NCBI GenBank assembly: GCA_021234535.1
Contig: CM037843.1
Coordinates: 25,699,911 to 25,763,910 of the forward strand
Direction of reading: 5' to 3'
DNA length: 64,000 nucleotides
Source of the DNA: Stichopus chloronotus
Lineage: Eukaryota; Echinodermata; Holothuroidea; Aspidochirotida; Stichopodidae
Part shown: piece after piece, positions 1-11,903 of the stretch
Position numbering within the stretch: the first letter of the stretch is position 1
Layout: every line of letters starts with the position of its first letter
Notes under the pieces: model-generated
What the model was told of the DNA's origin: nothing
The model's input: only the letters and a program-made list of their open reading frames with translations
Database searches by the model: none
Position numbers and translations under genes: made by a program

Positions 1-760
1 GACAAAAACCGTACTGAGAGCGATTCAACAACAAATTCACATCATTTAGACTCCATGACTTTGGAAACGACACTGGTAAAGCTATAGTTGCAGGGAAGAC
101 AACGTTTACACTTTTTACAATAGGAGTAACATTTGCACACTTGCACTCACTGGAAACAGAACACTCATGCATTGATTTGTTGAAAATCACGGAAAGGGGA
201 TGACAAAGAACATGGGCAAATTGATTCAGTACAAAGGAATAGGCAGAATCAGAACCAGGGACCTTGTGCAACTTTAAGTTTTGTAACTTCTTTAAAAAAG
301 TCTCCTCACAAAAAGCAACTTCACTCAAAACTGAATCACAGACCCCAGAACCCAAAACAGGAATGTCATCCAAACTCTCAGAAGTAAACACAAAAAGAAA
401 ACTAATTATTCAATCTGCAATCTCTTGACTATCGCTGATCATGTGACCAGGAGACTCTTGAAGAGGATCAACAGTATCCTTGACTTTCTATTTAGACTTA
501 ACATATGACAAGAAAGCAATTAACACTTCAAGCAATGTCATGCTCAAGAGCAAACTTAGGGCTGCAGATCAAACTGTTTATAGAAACTTCCTGTCTCTTT
601 CAAAAGTCTGTAGCAGACCAAGAAAAATGAAAAAGTCCCCACAGCTTATGCATTTTTTTATAGAAAGAAATGCAACTCTAGATCCAGAAAGGTTTACTTC
701 TTCCAACCAGATGTCTTTTCCAAGGAACAACAGTTCTCATATTATTTATCTCATTACAAA
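1..760 (-). mobile_element. Decayed CR1/L2-like non-LTR retrotransposon (linker and start of reverse transcriptase)
   Basis: Read on the minus strand, the segment shows in order: VVPWKRHLVGRSKPFW and KMHKLWGLF (typical PPW and KLW linker before the RT), YVKSK-stop-KVKDTVDPL, DSQEIAD-stop, FVFTSESLDDIPVL, then the RT start ETFLKKLQNLKLHKVPGSD, PLSVIFNKSMHECSVSSE and CANVTPIVK. This order is that of CR1-type LINE ORF2 between endonuclease and RT palm. At least two in-frame stops and several frameshifts make it a dead copy. The remaining RT, including the catalytic YxDD, would lie before base 1. The upstream endonuclease was not recognised beyond about 760. Exact LINE clade is uncertain. Confidence 0.82.
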
Positions 761-2684
761 AGCAATCCCAGTAAGCGATCCCAATAAATTATGCATCCTC
801 TTTCTTATGCTCTTGGATCACATAGCAAATATACAGTATATTTGAATGGGGATAAACTTTACTCCCACACTTTTTTCATTAGGCAATGGACTCATGGTTA
901 TTGTTTGGAGGGTTTCAAGACACTTAAGTGCGCTGCTGTGAGTGTACAGAGGGTAGATTTGTTTTCTTCTTCGGCCTAAGACATAGATGAGTGGACATCA
1001 ACGGGTGTAACACAGTGTGATATGCAAATTCAGCATGCCCGTTGCATTGGTCCAGCAAGAAATTTTCATTAGGGGTGAGCTGAGAATTGTCTGAAAATTA
1101 TCTATACAGAGGTATACTAGAAAAAAAATATGTAACTCCACTAGAGAGCCAGAAGAAGACCTTCCGAGGCTCTGGAAGTAACCTACGGTGAATGGTATTG
1201 TCAATATTTTCTTGGATGAAAATCAATCTCATTTGGGAGTTTTCTGCTGGAAAAGTCTCATAAAAATGTGCATATTTCATGAATGCTGTACTACAGTAGG
1301 TGGAATTTGAAGGTGGAAAATTGGCAACATCATCATTTCCTGGATGCGGAGGGTGCTGAAGTACTCAAACTTGTATTTTCTTCACCTTCTCTTTGCTGCT
1401 AATGTTGGCCCTAGTGTAAGTTCTAACACTCACGACAGACACCACGCTCAGCCAGCCGTCGTATGAACTTGTCATTACGAGAGATGTTCAAACTTACACA
1501 TACTGTACTGCAGAAACTAGAGAACATGTTGCAATCACTTTGAAAAATTTGCATTTGCCTGTTCTGTAATGATTCATGTTGCACACACTGACACAGAACT
1601 CATTAATTCACTGACAGTTTGGTACCATCTGCAATATAAACTGAAAAATATTACATACACTGACACTTTTATGATAAGGGTAATTTCTATTGCTTATGAA
1701 ACTTTCACTTGGCTACGATGATGCAATCGTTTTCTTTATGTGAAAAGACAGCAGATTTGCAGAAATACTTCTTCACAGTAAGTGCTGAGAAGCAGAAATG
1801 CCAGAGCATTGACTTGCAATAGTTCTGGGCAACTTAACTGTACCATACTTTACATGTACACACTGCCAAAGAGGAGTAACCCACACAGCTGTTCCCAGCC
1901 GGTCCCAGGTGCAGACCTGAGTATGCAAGGAGAATCAGCATGTGTATTTAAATTAATACATCCTGGTGAAAATTTTTTGCTTTGATCTTTTGTACGATCA
2001 GACCTGAGAACAGCTGGTGCACGATAAGGACTAGATTCAAGCTGTGCAATGAAAGCAGAGCAGCTGGTACTAACACTATGCAGCAACTACAATACGTTAA
2101 GTGCAGGACAATGCACTTAACTTTTAATGCCATAATACTACAGAGGTATGTTTATAATGTGGCTAACCCAGGACAACATGTCAAAACAGAAGACAAATAT
2201 TGGACATTCTGTTCTCATTTAGTATGAACTGCGCATACGTCATGACGTATACATCTGTCACGTCCTAACTTACCGTTGCTGCCTATGACAGATACAAATT
2301 GTCATATTAGAACAATGATTACATCACATAACACCTAGCCAATCAACAGGCCACTCTTGAATGATCTTTGGCGGCATCCTGCAGGGACCATTATTGACAA
2401 AGAATGTACATACACCTATATGGCTACGCTGATAGCCACTCAATTTCACCCACAATACATGTGAAGAGAAAAAATATCAGAATACTTACTCTCAACAATT
2501 TTGTCCATAATGATCCTCCGGCAATTGCACCTGCAAATTAACCGTTCGATTATCTCCTTAATGTTGTAGTTGTCGAAATGATCCAAAAGATTGACAAGCC
2601 TAACTATATGCAAGTAGGCATATGCCCAATGGCCGTCGTACAGTAACAACAATGGTGAGTGATGTACTACTGTCAACCAGCAAT
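761..2684. other. Intergenic, no gene recognised
   Basis: AT-rich sequence with short open stretches on both strands that lack any recognisable motif. It may include older, unrecognisable retrotransposon sequence flanking the LINE fragment. Confidence 0.5.
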
Positions 2685-2891
2685 ACCACACCCCAAAACC
2701 ATGGAACAGTGTGTATGTACATATGCAACCTAAACACAACGTTTAAGGCAACTACCACACCCCAAAACCATGGAACAGTGTGTACGTACATATACAACCT
2801 ACACACAATGTATAAGGCAACTGCCACGCCCAAAAACCATGGAACAGTGTGTATGTACATATATAACCTACACACACCGTATAAGGCAACT
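2685..2891. repeat. 69-bp minisatellite, three copies
   Basis: Three head-to-tail copies begin at 2685, 2754 and 2823. Each contains aaaaccatggaacagtgtgt followed by acgtacatat and ends in aaggcaact. The unit is 69 bp, a multiple of three, so it leaves open frames on both strands. These open frames are a by-product of the repeat and show no protein family. Confidence 0.9.
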
Positions 2892-4500
2892 AGCGCACCT
2901 GGTAGTGTTATGGACCCTAAATGCAAGTTACACTAAACACACTAGGCACTAGCTGCAAAACAAGGGCAACCTACACAAGCCAAAAGGCAACGATACAAAT
3001 ACAAATGAAATCGTCTTGCGTTGCAACTACTGTAAGGCAAAGTTGGGCAGGGCGTAGTTTATCTACCTGCCAAAATACTAAGACACCTATTTAATAAAAG
3101 TCAGGCAACTGCTCCTAAGCAAAAACAGGCAACACAAATATGAAAGTAAAAACCACTTTGTCCAATAAACACTATAGATATCTATATAAGGACAAGGTGG
3201 AATTGCCCTAGGAAGAACAAGAAAGAAAGGTAGGCAAAACCAACATGTGGTACAACCACTGTGCAAATATGTAAGTATGAATGGCTTATCTGAGCTGTGT
3301 GAGGCCGGCTGTGTGAGGCTGTGAAGCAGAAGAGAAAGATTGAAGCACATGGCAATCCTCTCCTATTATGCTTGGTGACCTTCTGATTACCATGTGCAGT
3401 CAACCGTGTAATGGAGTTTCAACTGACAAGGAGCAATATCGAGGGGGTAAGTTAACTAATGGGTTGACCAATACAAATAAAGTTGACCAGTGGTATTAGT
3501 CACGGTCACTACACATGTAAACAGTTCTACAACTTCATTTTCAACATACCATCTAAACTCATGTTTAATTGGGCAATTCCTTAAACTGTAGTTTGGTGTT
3601 TTACCACTATCATGTTACATGTTCCTACTGTAGGCATATCCCCAATGTCATATGATGATGATGATGATGACGACGACGATAACGATGATGATGATGATGA
3701 CGACTATGACGATGATGATGATGATGAAGATGATGACGATGATGGATAGAGGTACTATACTGGGATAATTTTCCTACAATGGAATAATTGAACTGTGATA
3801 TGACACAGTTAAAGGTCCTGTGACATGAAAATAAAATTTTGGAGAATTGGGTGCATTAAGCATTGGAAATATTAAAAATAGTCACAAATTCCATCAAAAT
3901 CTGTCAAAGATTGACCAATTTACAGGAAAATTAGTGTCTCAGTTAGGGTGTATCATGAATTAACAACAAATTTGTGACATCAAGAGATGGACACCTATGG
4001 TATCTCTTATGATAATCCTTTGTTTATGTAACCTTTATTTCAGGACATTTGAGAATTTAATAAGCCTGGAGGGTTACATTTTGGAAGCATGCATTTTCTT
4101 CTTCAAAACTATTGATATCACATACCAATGTGAAACTCAGTAAGTAAGAGGCAAAATATGAAGGCTTTACAAAAGAAATACTGACACTGTGCAACACTCC
4201 ATGGCATCTGTTTTGCATATTCTCAAAATGTGAAAAGTAATCTCTCAAAAACAGTAAAAGATAAATAAAAATTCCAAAGGATTTTCACTCAAGGTTTCAT
4301 TCTGCAACTTCTGAATGCAGGGTGCTCTTTTCTACAAGCATGTCACACAACCTTTAAAGGTACAGTACTGTATGTGCACTCTTCAAATAGCCTTCTGTCT
4401 GCACTTTCCAGCATATGACCTTGAAAATACACAGTGTAATAAGAAAATCCACGAAAATCACTAGACTGCCTACTCACACTGGACAACATTCACATCAAAT
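2892..4500. other. Intergenic, no gene recognised apart from the GAT microsatellite
   Basis: AT-rich sequence with no protein or RNA similarity that I can recognise. Confidence 0.5.
3646..3748. repeat. GAT/GAC trinucleotide microsatellite
   Basis: About 100 bp of gatgat with gac and gaa variants. It is interrupted and imperfect, and not inside a recognisable reading frame. Confidence 0.9.
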
Positions 4501-6040
4501 TTAAGTTTGCAGCATGTTTCTCGCATTGAGATAACATGTTTTCAAAATATGACCTTTACTGACCTCACATGACATTTGACCTACCCTCAACTTAACACAG
4601 ACTATTCACTAATCAAGAGCTACTAATGCTTACAGTTTGAAGTTCTAGCAACTTTCAATTGCTGAGATTTCTTTCTTAATATGTTTTTAGACTTTATCCT
4701 CTGGTGACCTCAAATGACATTTGACCTACCTGGGAAGGAATAGAGATTATCTACCAACAATAGACTACTTACATACCCTGATTGAGATACTGTGTTTAAG
4801 AGGTTTTTAAAGTATGACCTCAGATACTGACCTCATGTGACCTCTGAAGTTCGCCAAACTTGAGATCATCTACTCATCAAATGCTGCAAACGGTAAGAGT
4901 TTTAAAGTTCCAGCAAATTTCACTTGCTAAGATATCCTCCTTTATAGGTTCATCTACTAACAATGGACTACCTACACACCAACTTTGAAGTTCAAGCAAC
5001 TTTCCCTTCTTGAGATATGATTTCAGGCCAAGGCATCACACACATACGCACACCCTTGCACACATACTGTTCACACACACACTATCCCATAGATTCCTTG
5101 CCTGCCTTCAGTAAGGAAAAAACAAGAGCCCAGGGGCACTATGGTTCCTTGACTGAAGATTATTTTAACTCAACTGAAGTCACTAATCTTGGTTAGTCTT
5201 AACAAAGGTTAATCGAAATTTATAAGATCCAAAAAAGGTTTAGACCCCATTTTGTCCACAGTACTACTCTGAAAAACCCACAATATTGTAACATAAATCT
5301 GTTGAAGGACTATCGCTTTGCACAATGTAATAAGTTATGGCCCATATGGCCCACTCTTGAGTTGGACCCACCAATGTTGAGCACTTCAAAAGATTCCACT
5401 ACCACAGTTTCAACAATGCTTCCACATTGTAATGCAAAATACATGCAGGAAAGAAACACTTTGTATTATTTCATAAAATGGCCCATATGGTCCATATCAG
5501 ACCAATTATTCTGATTAACCAGAAGGAACTACTAACATAGTAGTAACTTGACACAATTTCCACTTAATACCATACAATCTGTAGGGGAAGAGGCATTTTG
5601 CATGATTTCTTAAAATGGCCAAGGGCCAATTTAGACTTTGGACCCAAAAATCTTGAACACCCGGGAGGTACCATTACCATAATGCATCCATATGCCAAGT
5701 ACAAACTTTGTCCAAACTTTCAACTTGAGATATCGTGTTAAAAAGGTTTTCAGAGGATTGCCCTAAGTGCCCCGGATGATCTATGACCTCCACAGAAAAC
5801 AATTGGGCACACCTTCTCAATTTGGCAAACCTGATACCAAGTTTGACTTTCATCAAACTGTTTCCCATTGAGTTAGAGCATACCCAAGCAAGTGTCACAG
5901 AAACACAAAGTTTTTACCCCAGTGTCCCAGATGACCTTTGACGTCCATCAAAAACAATAGTGCACACGATCTCAATATGGCAAACCTACACACCAAGTTT
6001 GACTTTCATACAACTTTCCCCATATTGAGTTGGAGCATAG
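4500..6040 (+). repeat. Dispersed ~120-140-bp repeat family with TGACCTTTGACCT-like motifs (cluster A)
   Basis: Several diverged units share an ordered set of motifs: TGAC(C/A)TTTGACCT, caaaaacaatag, a ctacacaccaag segment, then caactttcccttcttgagat. Motif-bearing positions include 4570-4582, 4715-4727 and 5932-5944. The same motif order in the same orientation recurs at 62270-62900. A CA-rich stretch (5036-5085) follows the first subgroup. No coding potential is seen. The repeat is old, since units differ at many sites. Confidence 0.75.
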
Positions 6041-7535
6041 AGAAGTGTTCCGTCGCGTACCCTGTGCCCAATAAGGTTTGGTACCCAGATAAGGTTTGTA
6101 GCTGGTGTAAGGATGTAAAAAAAAAAAGCCAAGGTTAGAAGGGGTGTACAACCTTGTAGATATATATATATTTGGTGTACCTTGAGTAAATCAGTACTTT
6201 GAGTCAATCAATGCATTCTAAACTCCAGTGAGGTCATGTGGACACACAGGAATTCCAAGGTAAGCACTGTCTGCATCGTATTTATTTCAAGCAACATCAA
6301 AAACAAGTATTTGCCGTGTTATTTCTAATTTCCATGGAAACATATTACTCACAGCCAAATTTTTAAGTTTCAGCAATATTGCTGACTTTCATGCTTCACA
6401 TCATACCAAAATATTGACCAGAATATCTTCAGTAAAACTCTCATTTAAAATTTGAATAGAAGAGACCATATTTTATCCTTTTTTTGATGCTGCTATGTAC
6501 TAATTTGATAATAAACAGTATTTTGATAGATCTTATTCTGATGTGATTGACTCAAGGTTCCATCATAATCCTAGTGTTGCTGGTATGTGAGCCCACGTTA
6601 AATTCAAACCTTTTCCCAGTAATTACTCATTTTCAACATAACCAAAAGGTACCAGAATGATAATGGCACATTTATCAAAATTTCTGCCACATTACAAGTA
6701 TTTTCATAGTGTTTTCATATTTTTAGGATTAAAATGTCTTTTACTTAGGTGATCAACTCATGAGTCCCCCATGGCATTGGCATAGGCTAGCAGCACTACA
6801 TGGAATATGTCTCTGGTAATTAGGTAGTCTTGTGTTAATTATGTTGGTAGTATTTTCTTCTTCCATTATATATCTCATACAGTTCTAGAAATTCATTCAC
6901 ACAGCACATGCCTACTACAATATTTGTAAGAGTTGATCACTGTTCAACCATAATCCTGTCAGATTCTTCACAGCATGTTCATAATTCTTATTGAAATCAG
7001 GCCATTTTCCTTCCAATAATGGAAGGAACCAATCACATTACTGTACCACAAATGAAAACATGAATATTCATTAAACATTGCACATTACAATCCACCCATC
7101 TTGTCAACGATCTACAGTAGCTAGCTCAGATCAATTTTACTGTGCATTACACACTGACAGTATGTGATTGACACAGTGTGGATATATGAATAGTGAACGT
7201 ATGGGCTGCGCCTCATGTCTCTATGTACACACCCATGGACATAGGAGTTACCCAAGACTTAGTGAAACGAAAGCAACTCAACGATATAACAGTTCAGAGC
7301 AGAGCTGTACACAGAAGGGGCCGCACAAGGGAGTAGGGTACGTATTTAAAATCCATGACCACAATTGACATCAACAAGGGTATCAAATAACTAAAACAGT
7401 GATTAATAAGATCTGTGTGTACTTTCAAGTACTCTTTTGATTTTTTCAGAGATCGTTTTTTTAAATCTCACAAAGTTATAGACATCCTGTGAAAACCTGT
7501 GGAGAGAAACAACAGAAGTTAATCCTGTGAAAGGA
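6041..7535. other. Intergenic with one arm of a dispersed repeat
   Basis: Sequence at about 6810-6945 and 7254-7310 matches 12915-13085 (see that entry). The rest is AT-rich and unrecognised. Confidence 0.5.
6810..7315 (+). repeat. Dispersed repeat, copy 1 (split by ~300 bp)
   Basis: Shares ggtagtcttgtgtta, ttttcttcttccattata, attcattcacacagca and gcctactacaata with 12915-13020. It then resumes at about 7256 with cgaaagcaactcaacgatat and cagttcagagcagag. In copy 2 the two blocks are adjacent, so copy 1 has about 300 extra bases or copy 2 a deletion. Confidence 0.7.
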
Positions 7536-7539
7536 AAGA

Positions 7540-7622
7540 GGTTAGAAGAGGATTTGAACCAACTGGGAGGGTAACAGTCGCATGACAGTCCTATCCCTAA
7601 CCCACTATGCTACCAGAGGGAA
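7540..7622 (-). mobile_element. tRNA-derived SINE head or tRNA pseudogene
   Basis: The minus strand shows a pol III box A match, TAGCATAGTGGGTTAGGG, and a perfect box B, GGTTCAAATCC, with the spacing of a tRNA. The anticodon arm does not pair properly, so it is unlikely to be a working tRNA. The flanking sequence (7500-7540) may be the SINE body. Confidence 0.65.
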
Positions 7623-7909
7623 TTCGGCTGATGGATGTTCGAAGATACATTTACACATATCCAATACGTATGTGCCCTAAACCTTTAGTATGTATACACT
7701 ATTGCTGGCCGTACAACCAGTGGTCATCCAAGCATATCTCGGTATCTTGTGTGTGATGTGTGGTCACTGATTCTAAATTCAAACCAGGAGTAGCGGTAAC
7801 ACCAGGTGTTGTGGGAACGTGGGCAGGAAGGGGAAAGATTCACTAAGTCTTGACCAAAACTAGTGAGTAGGCTTAACAGTATAGCCTATAGGGCAAATAG
7901 TTTACAATC

Positions 7910-8045
7910 AGATTACTATGCCGACCACCAGCGTTGGAAAACCTTGCTAAATTTCCTGCGAACAAGATAGAAAATATACCTATTTCCCGTTGACATTTGT
8001 GCAGGGGTCGAACCCCTTCTGGGTGTCCAGGCAAAGCCCCCAGAA
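7910..8045. repeat. Dispersed repeat fragments
   Basis: The segment 7917-7965 (tatgccgacc...gttggaaaaccttgc...) is an inverted match to 10975-11030. At 7989-8000 lies a palindromic ggggtcgaacccc block. This looks like fragments of an old element. Confidence 0.5.
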
Positions 8046-8924
8046 GATTGGTGTTCCAAGCAAAATTGTTGCAGCTGAGCACAAAAATTATAACTGAAAA
8101 CTTATACAATATTTGAATCACGAAAGCTTAACGTTAGGCGATTTGCATTGTTGCAATATACAGTACCTTTTTAAATGTGAAAAATAAGTGTCACTACAAA
8201 ATGTCAGAAACAAGTGAAACTTGAGTCCGATGTTACCCTATATGTATATGCAATAGGCCTAGAATAAATGTCTGGAACGTGGCATTCTTCACTACAATGC
8301 CAGGCATCAGTCCCATGGCAAATACTGTAATGAAACGAAATTTTCTTGTGGTAACATTGCACAGAATCAAAGACTACGCTATACACTGTCAACTACAAGC
8401 TGTACTACTTGCGAGCTCTGCGCATCTGACTTAGGAAAATCCTTGCATGATTCCAAGAAAAGTTTTTAGCTGCAAAAATGTCAATACCTGTCCCAAAATT
8501 GTAATGTCTGTATCTTACATAAAATAGCTTATTTCACGCTTCATCCAAACATTTATTTATAGAGGCCAATTTATTTGCATTCACGAATATTGCCAAGCTG
8601 ACATTCCCTTCCCCTTAAAGGAATCTCCACCAACAAAAAAACTTCACATAATATATGAGATTATTTACCGTTCTATCAGTTAAACATAACTTTTACCAGA
8701 GGAAGGTTCCTTAGATGTGAAATAACGCTTTGAAAGTTGGGCTTCAGCACGAGCGTGAAACTGTGTGACGTAGAACCGACAAACACCATTTTCCATTTTT
8801 TGCACTCTTCTTGATTCTGGCAAGGTCTTAGACGCAAAAACTCTTTCGTTCAGAGATTATGAAAACCCTATCAATGTCTACATTTAGTAAGATATTTTCA
8901 GTAAGATACATTCCGTAAGATACT
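8046..8924. other. Intergenic, nothing recognised
   Basis: No gene, RNA or repeat family recognised. Confidence 0.5.
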
Positions 8925-9075
8925 ACCTACCCACCCACCTACCCACCTACCTACCTACCTACCTACCTACCCACCCACCCACCTACCTACCTACCTACCT
9001 ACCTACCTACCTACCTAGATACCTACCTACCTAGATACCTACCTACCTAGATACCTACCTACCTACCTACCTACT
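8925..9075. repeat. ACCT/ACCC tetranucleotide array
   Basis: About 150 bp of acct units with accc variants on the left and three tagatacc interruptions on the right, giving a higher-order 20-bp sub-repeat near 9013-9058. Confidence 0.95.
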
Positions 9076-11125
9076 TACACAAGCGGAGCTGTTATTGTGG
9101 ACATAAAATTTAATTGCTTCTTATACTTTAAGACCCACCAAACCAAGCAAAGGTAAAGTGTGTAATTAGCTCAAAGGTATTTCTATCCTTTATTCATCGG
9201 TACCAGTTCAATATCATTCACAGAACAATGTCATTTAAGTCAACCAATCCTTAAACAATTAGGTAACTCCGAACAATGCTTTCAAAGGTAGGTCTATGCC
9301 ACTTACTGGTTAAACAAAGGTTTTATCACCAAATAAGAGATCAGGACAGTACTGTACCCCACAGCTTGAGCTAAAAATCAAGAGCAATGTTCAATCGAGA
9401 TTTTTCCGTACTACGTCACAACCGATTGATTTCTAGCAAAAGGCTCGGACCTCAAATATTTACTGAAATAATTCATTTTGCAAATTCTTTGAGAAATTTC
9501 CAGAAAATGAGAACGATGTCTTGTCTACAATAATGTTTGCATCTTTTTAAGAGACATAAGAAGCGATGGTGGAGAAATCCCTTGAAGTAGTTTTTTGGTT
9601 GGCTCCCTTCACTTTTCAAAACATCCATTTCTATTTATGTTTTTAACCTTTAAGTGTTGACAATTTTCTCATTTATTTGATGACTTATAGCGTGGACGTT
9701 AACCCCAGTTTGACTCATTCAAAACACCTGTGACATTTATTGCATTCATAACACTCAAATCTAGCCACTTGTTGTGGCTATGACATTTGCACCCAACTTT
9801 TTTATCCCTGATAAATGTGACCTTTAACAGGCAATAGAAATTTGCAGGAAAAAGAAAGTTCTGTTCCAACAAACAGGAGTAAAAAATGTTGATCACATAA
9901 GTATGAAAAGGACCAATGTTATCACAGTTTACAAATTCAAAAATTAACAGTTTATTTTGAAGTAATAAATGTGCAGTCTAACGTTAAGCTTACATCTATA
10001 AAATGACCCACAAATAAAGAAAAATTGGCATTTTGTTCCAGTATTTCTCAATAGAGGATATTTTCCAGTATATGAATACCGAGAAACTTTTCGTAAGTAA
10101 ATTTCTCATCATTCCAGACCCTTCCTGACAACAAAACTTAGCTAATCATAGAACTAGATTCTTCTACTATTACTTAAAAAATATGACAAAAACATCACTG
10201 TCTGTACTACGATTATACTGCTGGTGGCACTCGTACAACTGTTGCTTTATCTCCAGTAATCCTTTGTACAAATTAATAAGGGGTTTGAGCTTTGGAATGT
10301 TAGAACAGATCATAACTTCAAAGGGTTTTAAGCTGCTTTTACTCCATTCCTACAGTAGTAGCTCCATGGTGTAACGTTATGTTTTCCAGGAAGGTGATTA
10401 GCGCTACCATTGTATATGTGTGTAAGACTGTAAACGTAAAAAAGGTACAAAGGTCAAACACTTCTGCATGGGCTCTGTTTGCTCCCCTATGTATATTTTG
10501 TATACGTACATATGAAAGCACCTCTGTTGTCATTAATTGCACTGAGAATCTGTCATGCTGAGTTCAGAAACAAAACCACTAAAACCGACAGAGATGAAAT
10601 TGTGCACGAACACTGCGCAAACATCTGTGGGCATTGGGATTCATAGGGTGTGTAGGGTGACTGAAGGGTGCCTAAAAATTGAGGGGCGATAATATCTGGT
10701 AACTTGCACAGTCACTGTGGATACACTAGACATTGTGGTTAGGCATAGAGCCTAGAGGCAACCTGCCCTACTTGCCAATGTCAGTATGTGAGTATGTTAA
10801 GCAATAACCATCAACAGAGCTTCTTTTCAATATTTTTTTCCAAACATTTTCCCTGTTCTCCCTCATTTGTTTTGTTTCTCTGAAGATTTCCAGGTTCACC
10901 CCAAACCCCCTTCATTTATTACAGAAAATGTGTGCAGACATGCAGGACTTCCAGCTAGCATGTGTGGCAGATTTCCCGCGAACCAGGTTTGGAAGGTTCG
11001 CAAGGTTTTCCAACCGTACCGACCACTTTGCATAATATTCTAGGAAAAAAAAACTAGTACTTGCTTAATGAAAAGAATTTGGTGTGCGTCTGACGTCATG
11101 ATTTCTTTTCCTCTTCATCACTATT
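9076..11125. other. Intergenic, nothing coding recognised
   Basis: AT-rich sequence. It contains an old repeat fragment at about 10975-11030 that is inverted relative to 7917-7965. No supported gene. Confidence 0.5.
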
Positions 11126-11898
11126 CAGGGATGAAATTTAGCGGTCGTCCGGTCGTCCGAGACGACCAAAATTTCTGTAGGACGACCAAGTTACTACCTC
11201 AGGTTGTCCTTTGGACGACCAAATTTTTACCCCTGGTCATTTATATTGTGACACAATGCGTACAACTCAACACTGAGATGCAACCAAAATATTTAACATG
11301 CATGAACTCCATTCCAAAACATCTGTTTTCTTTCACAAAAATCCGCCAAAACAACCTGAAATTCACGGTAAGTAAAACGCCAAACAAACAGTCTCAGTGT
11401 ATGATCATGTTCAACTGATTTTACTGTACCAGACATGCACATACTGTACACAGCAAGTACCAGATAGATGAGTCGCAGTTGAAGAATTCGGTCATATGTG
11501 CTACGTGCAAGGAGAGCTGGTATGAATTTTCTAAATAGTGATAGTACCGTTCAAGATTAGTAATGTATCATATTTTGATTTGAAACAAACATTATACTAT
11601 AAAGAGATTTTCTTCCATATGATATATACTTTACAGCATCAGTGATTCCCTTTGGAGAAACCCTGAGCATTACTTATAAGTTACAAGTCAGTAGTATAAT
11701 TTAGCTATGGAAAGTTTCAACCTGTATAAGAAAGACAAATAAAAACATCGTCTTGACTGTGCAAAATACACATTTTGCACATTTCTTGTTTTTACATGTC
11801 CGTTGTGGACGACGACCAAATTTTTGGGAGGACAACCAAATTTTTGCAGCTGGTTGTCCTTCGGACAACCATTTTCAGTTGCTTAAGGATCATCCCTG
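11126..11898. mobile_element. 773-bp DNA element with TIRs and 5-bp target-site duplication
   Basis: Starts CAGGGATGA (11126-11134) and ends with its exact inverse (11890-11898). It is flanked by ctatt on both sides (11121-11125, 11899-11903), consistent with a 5-bp target duplication. Both ends carry clusters of palindromic ggtcgtcc/ggacgacc and the phrase gacgaccaaatttttg. An open stretch over the left end (11068-11418) has no transposase similarity, so the element is probably non-autonomous. Confidence 0.7.
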
Positions 11899-11903
11899 CT
11901 ATT

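Noticed and set aside
7989..8030. Box B-like ggttcgacccc on the minus strand
   Set aside because: It is part of a GC-rich palindrome, and no box A lies at the right distance, so not a tRNA gene.
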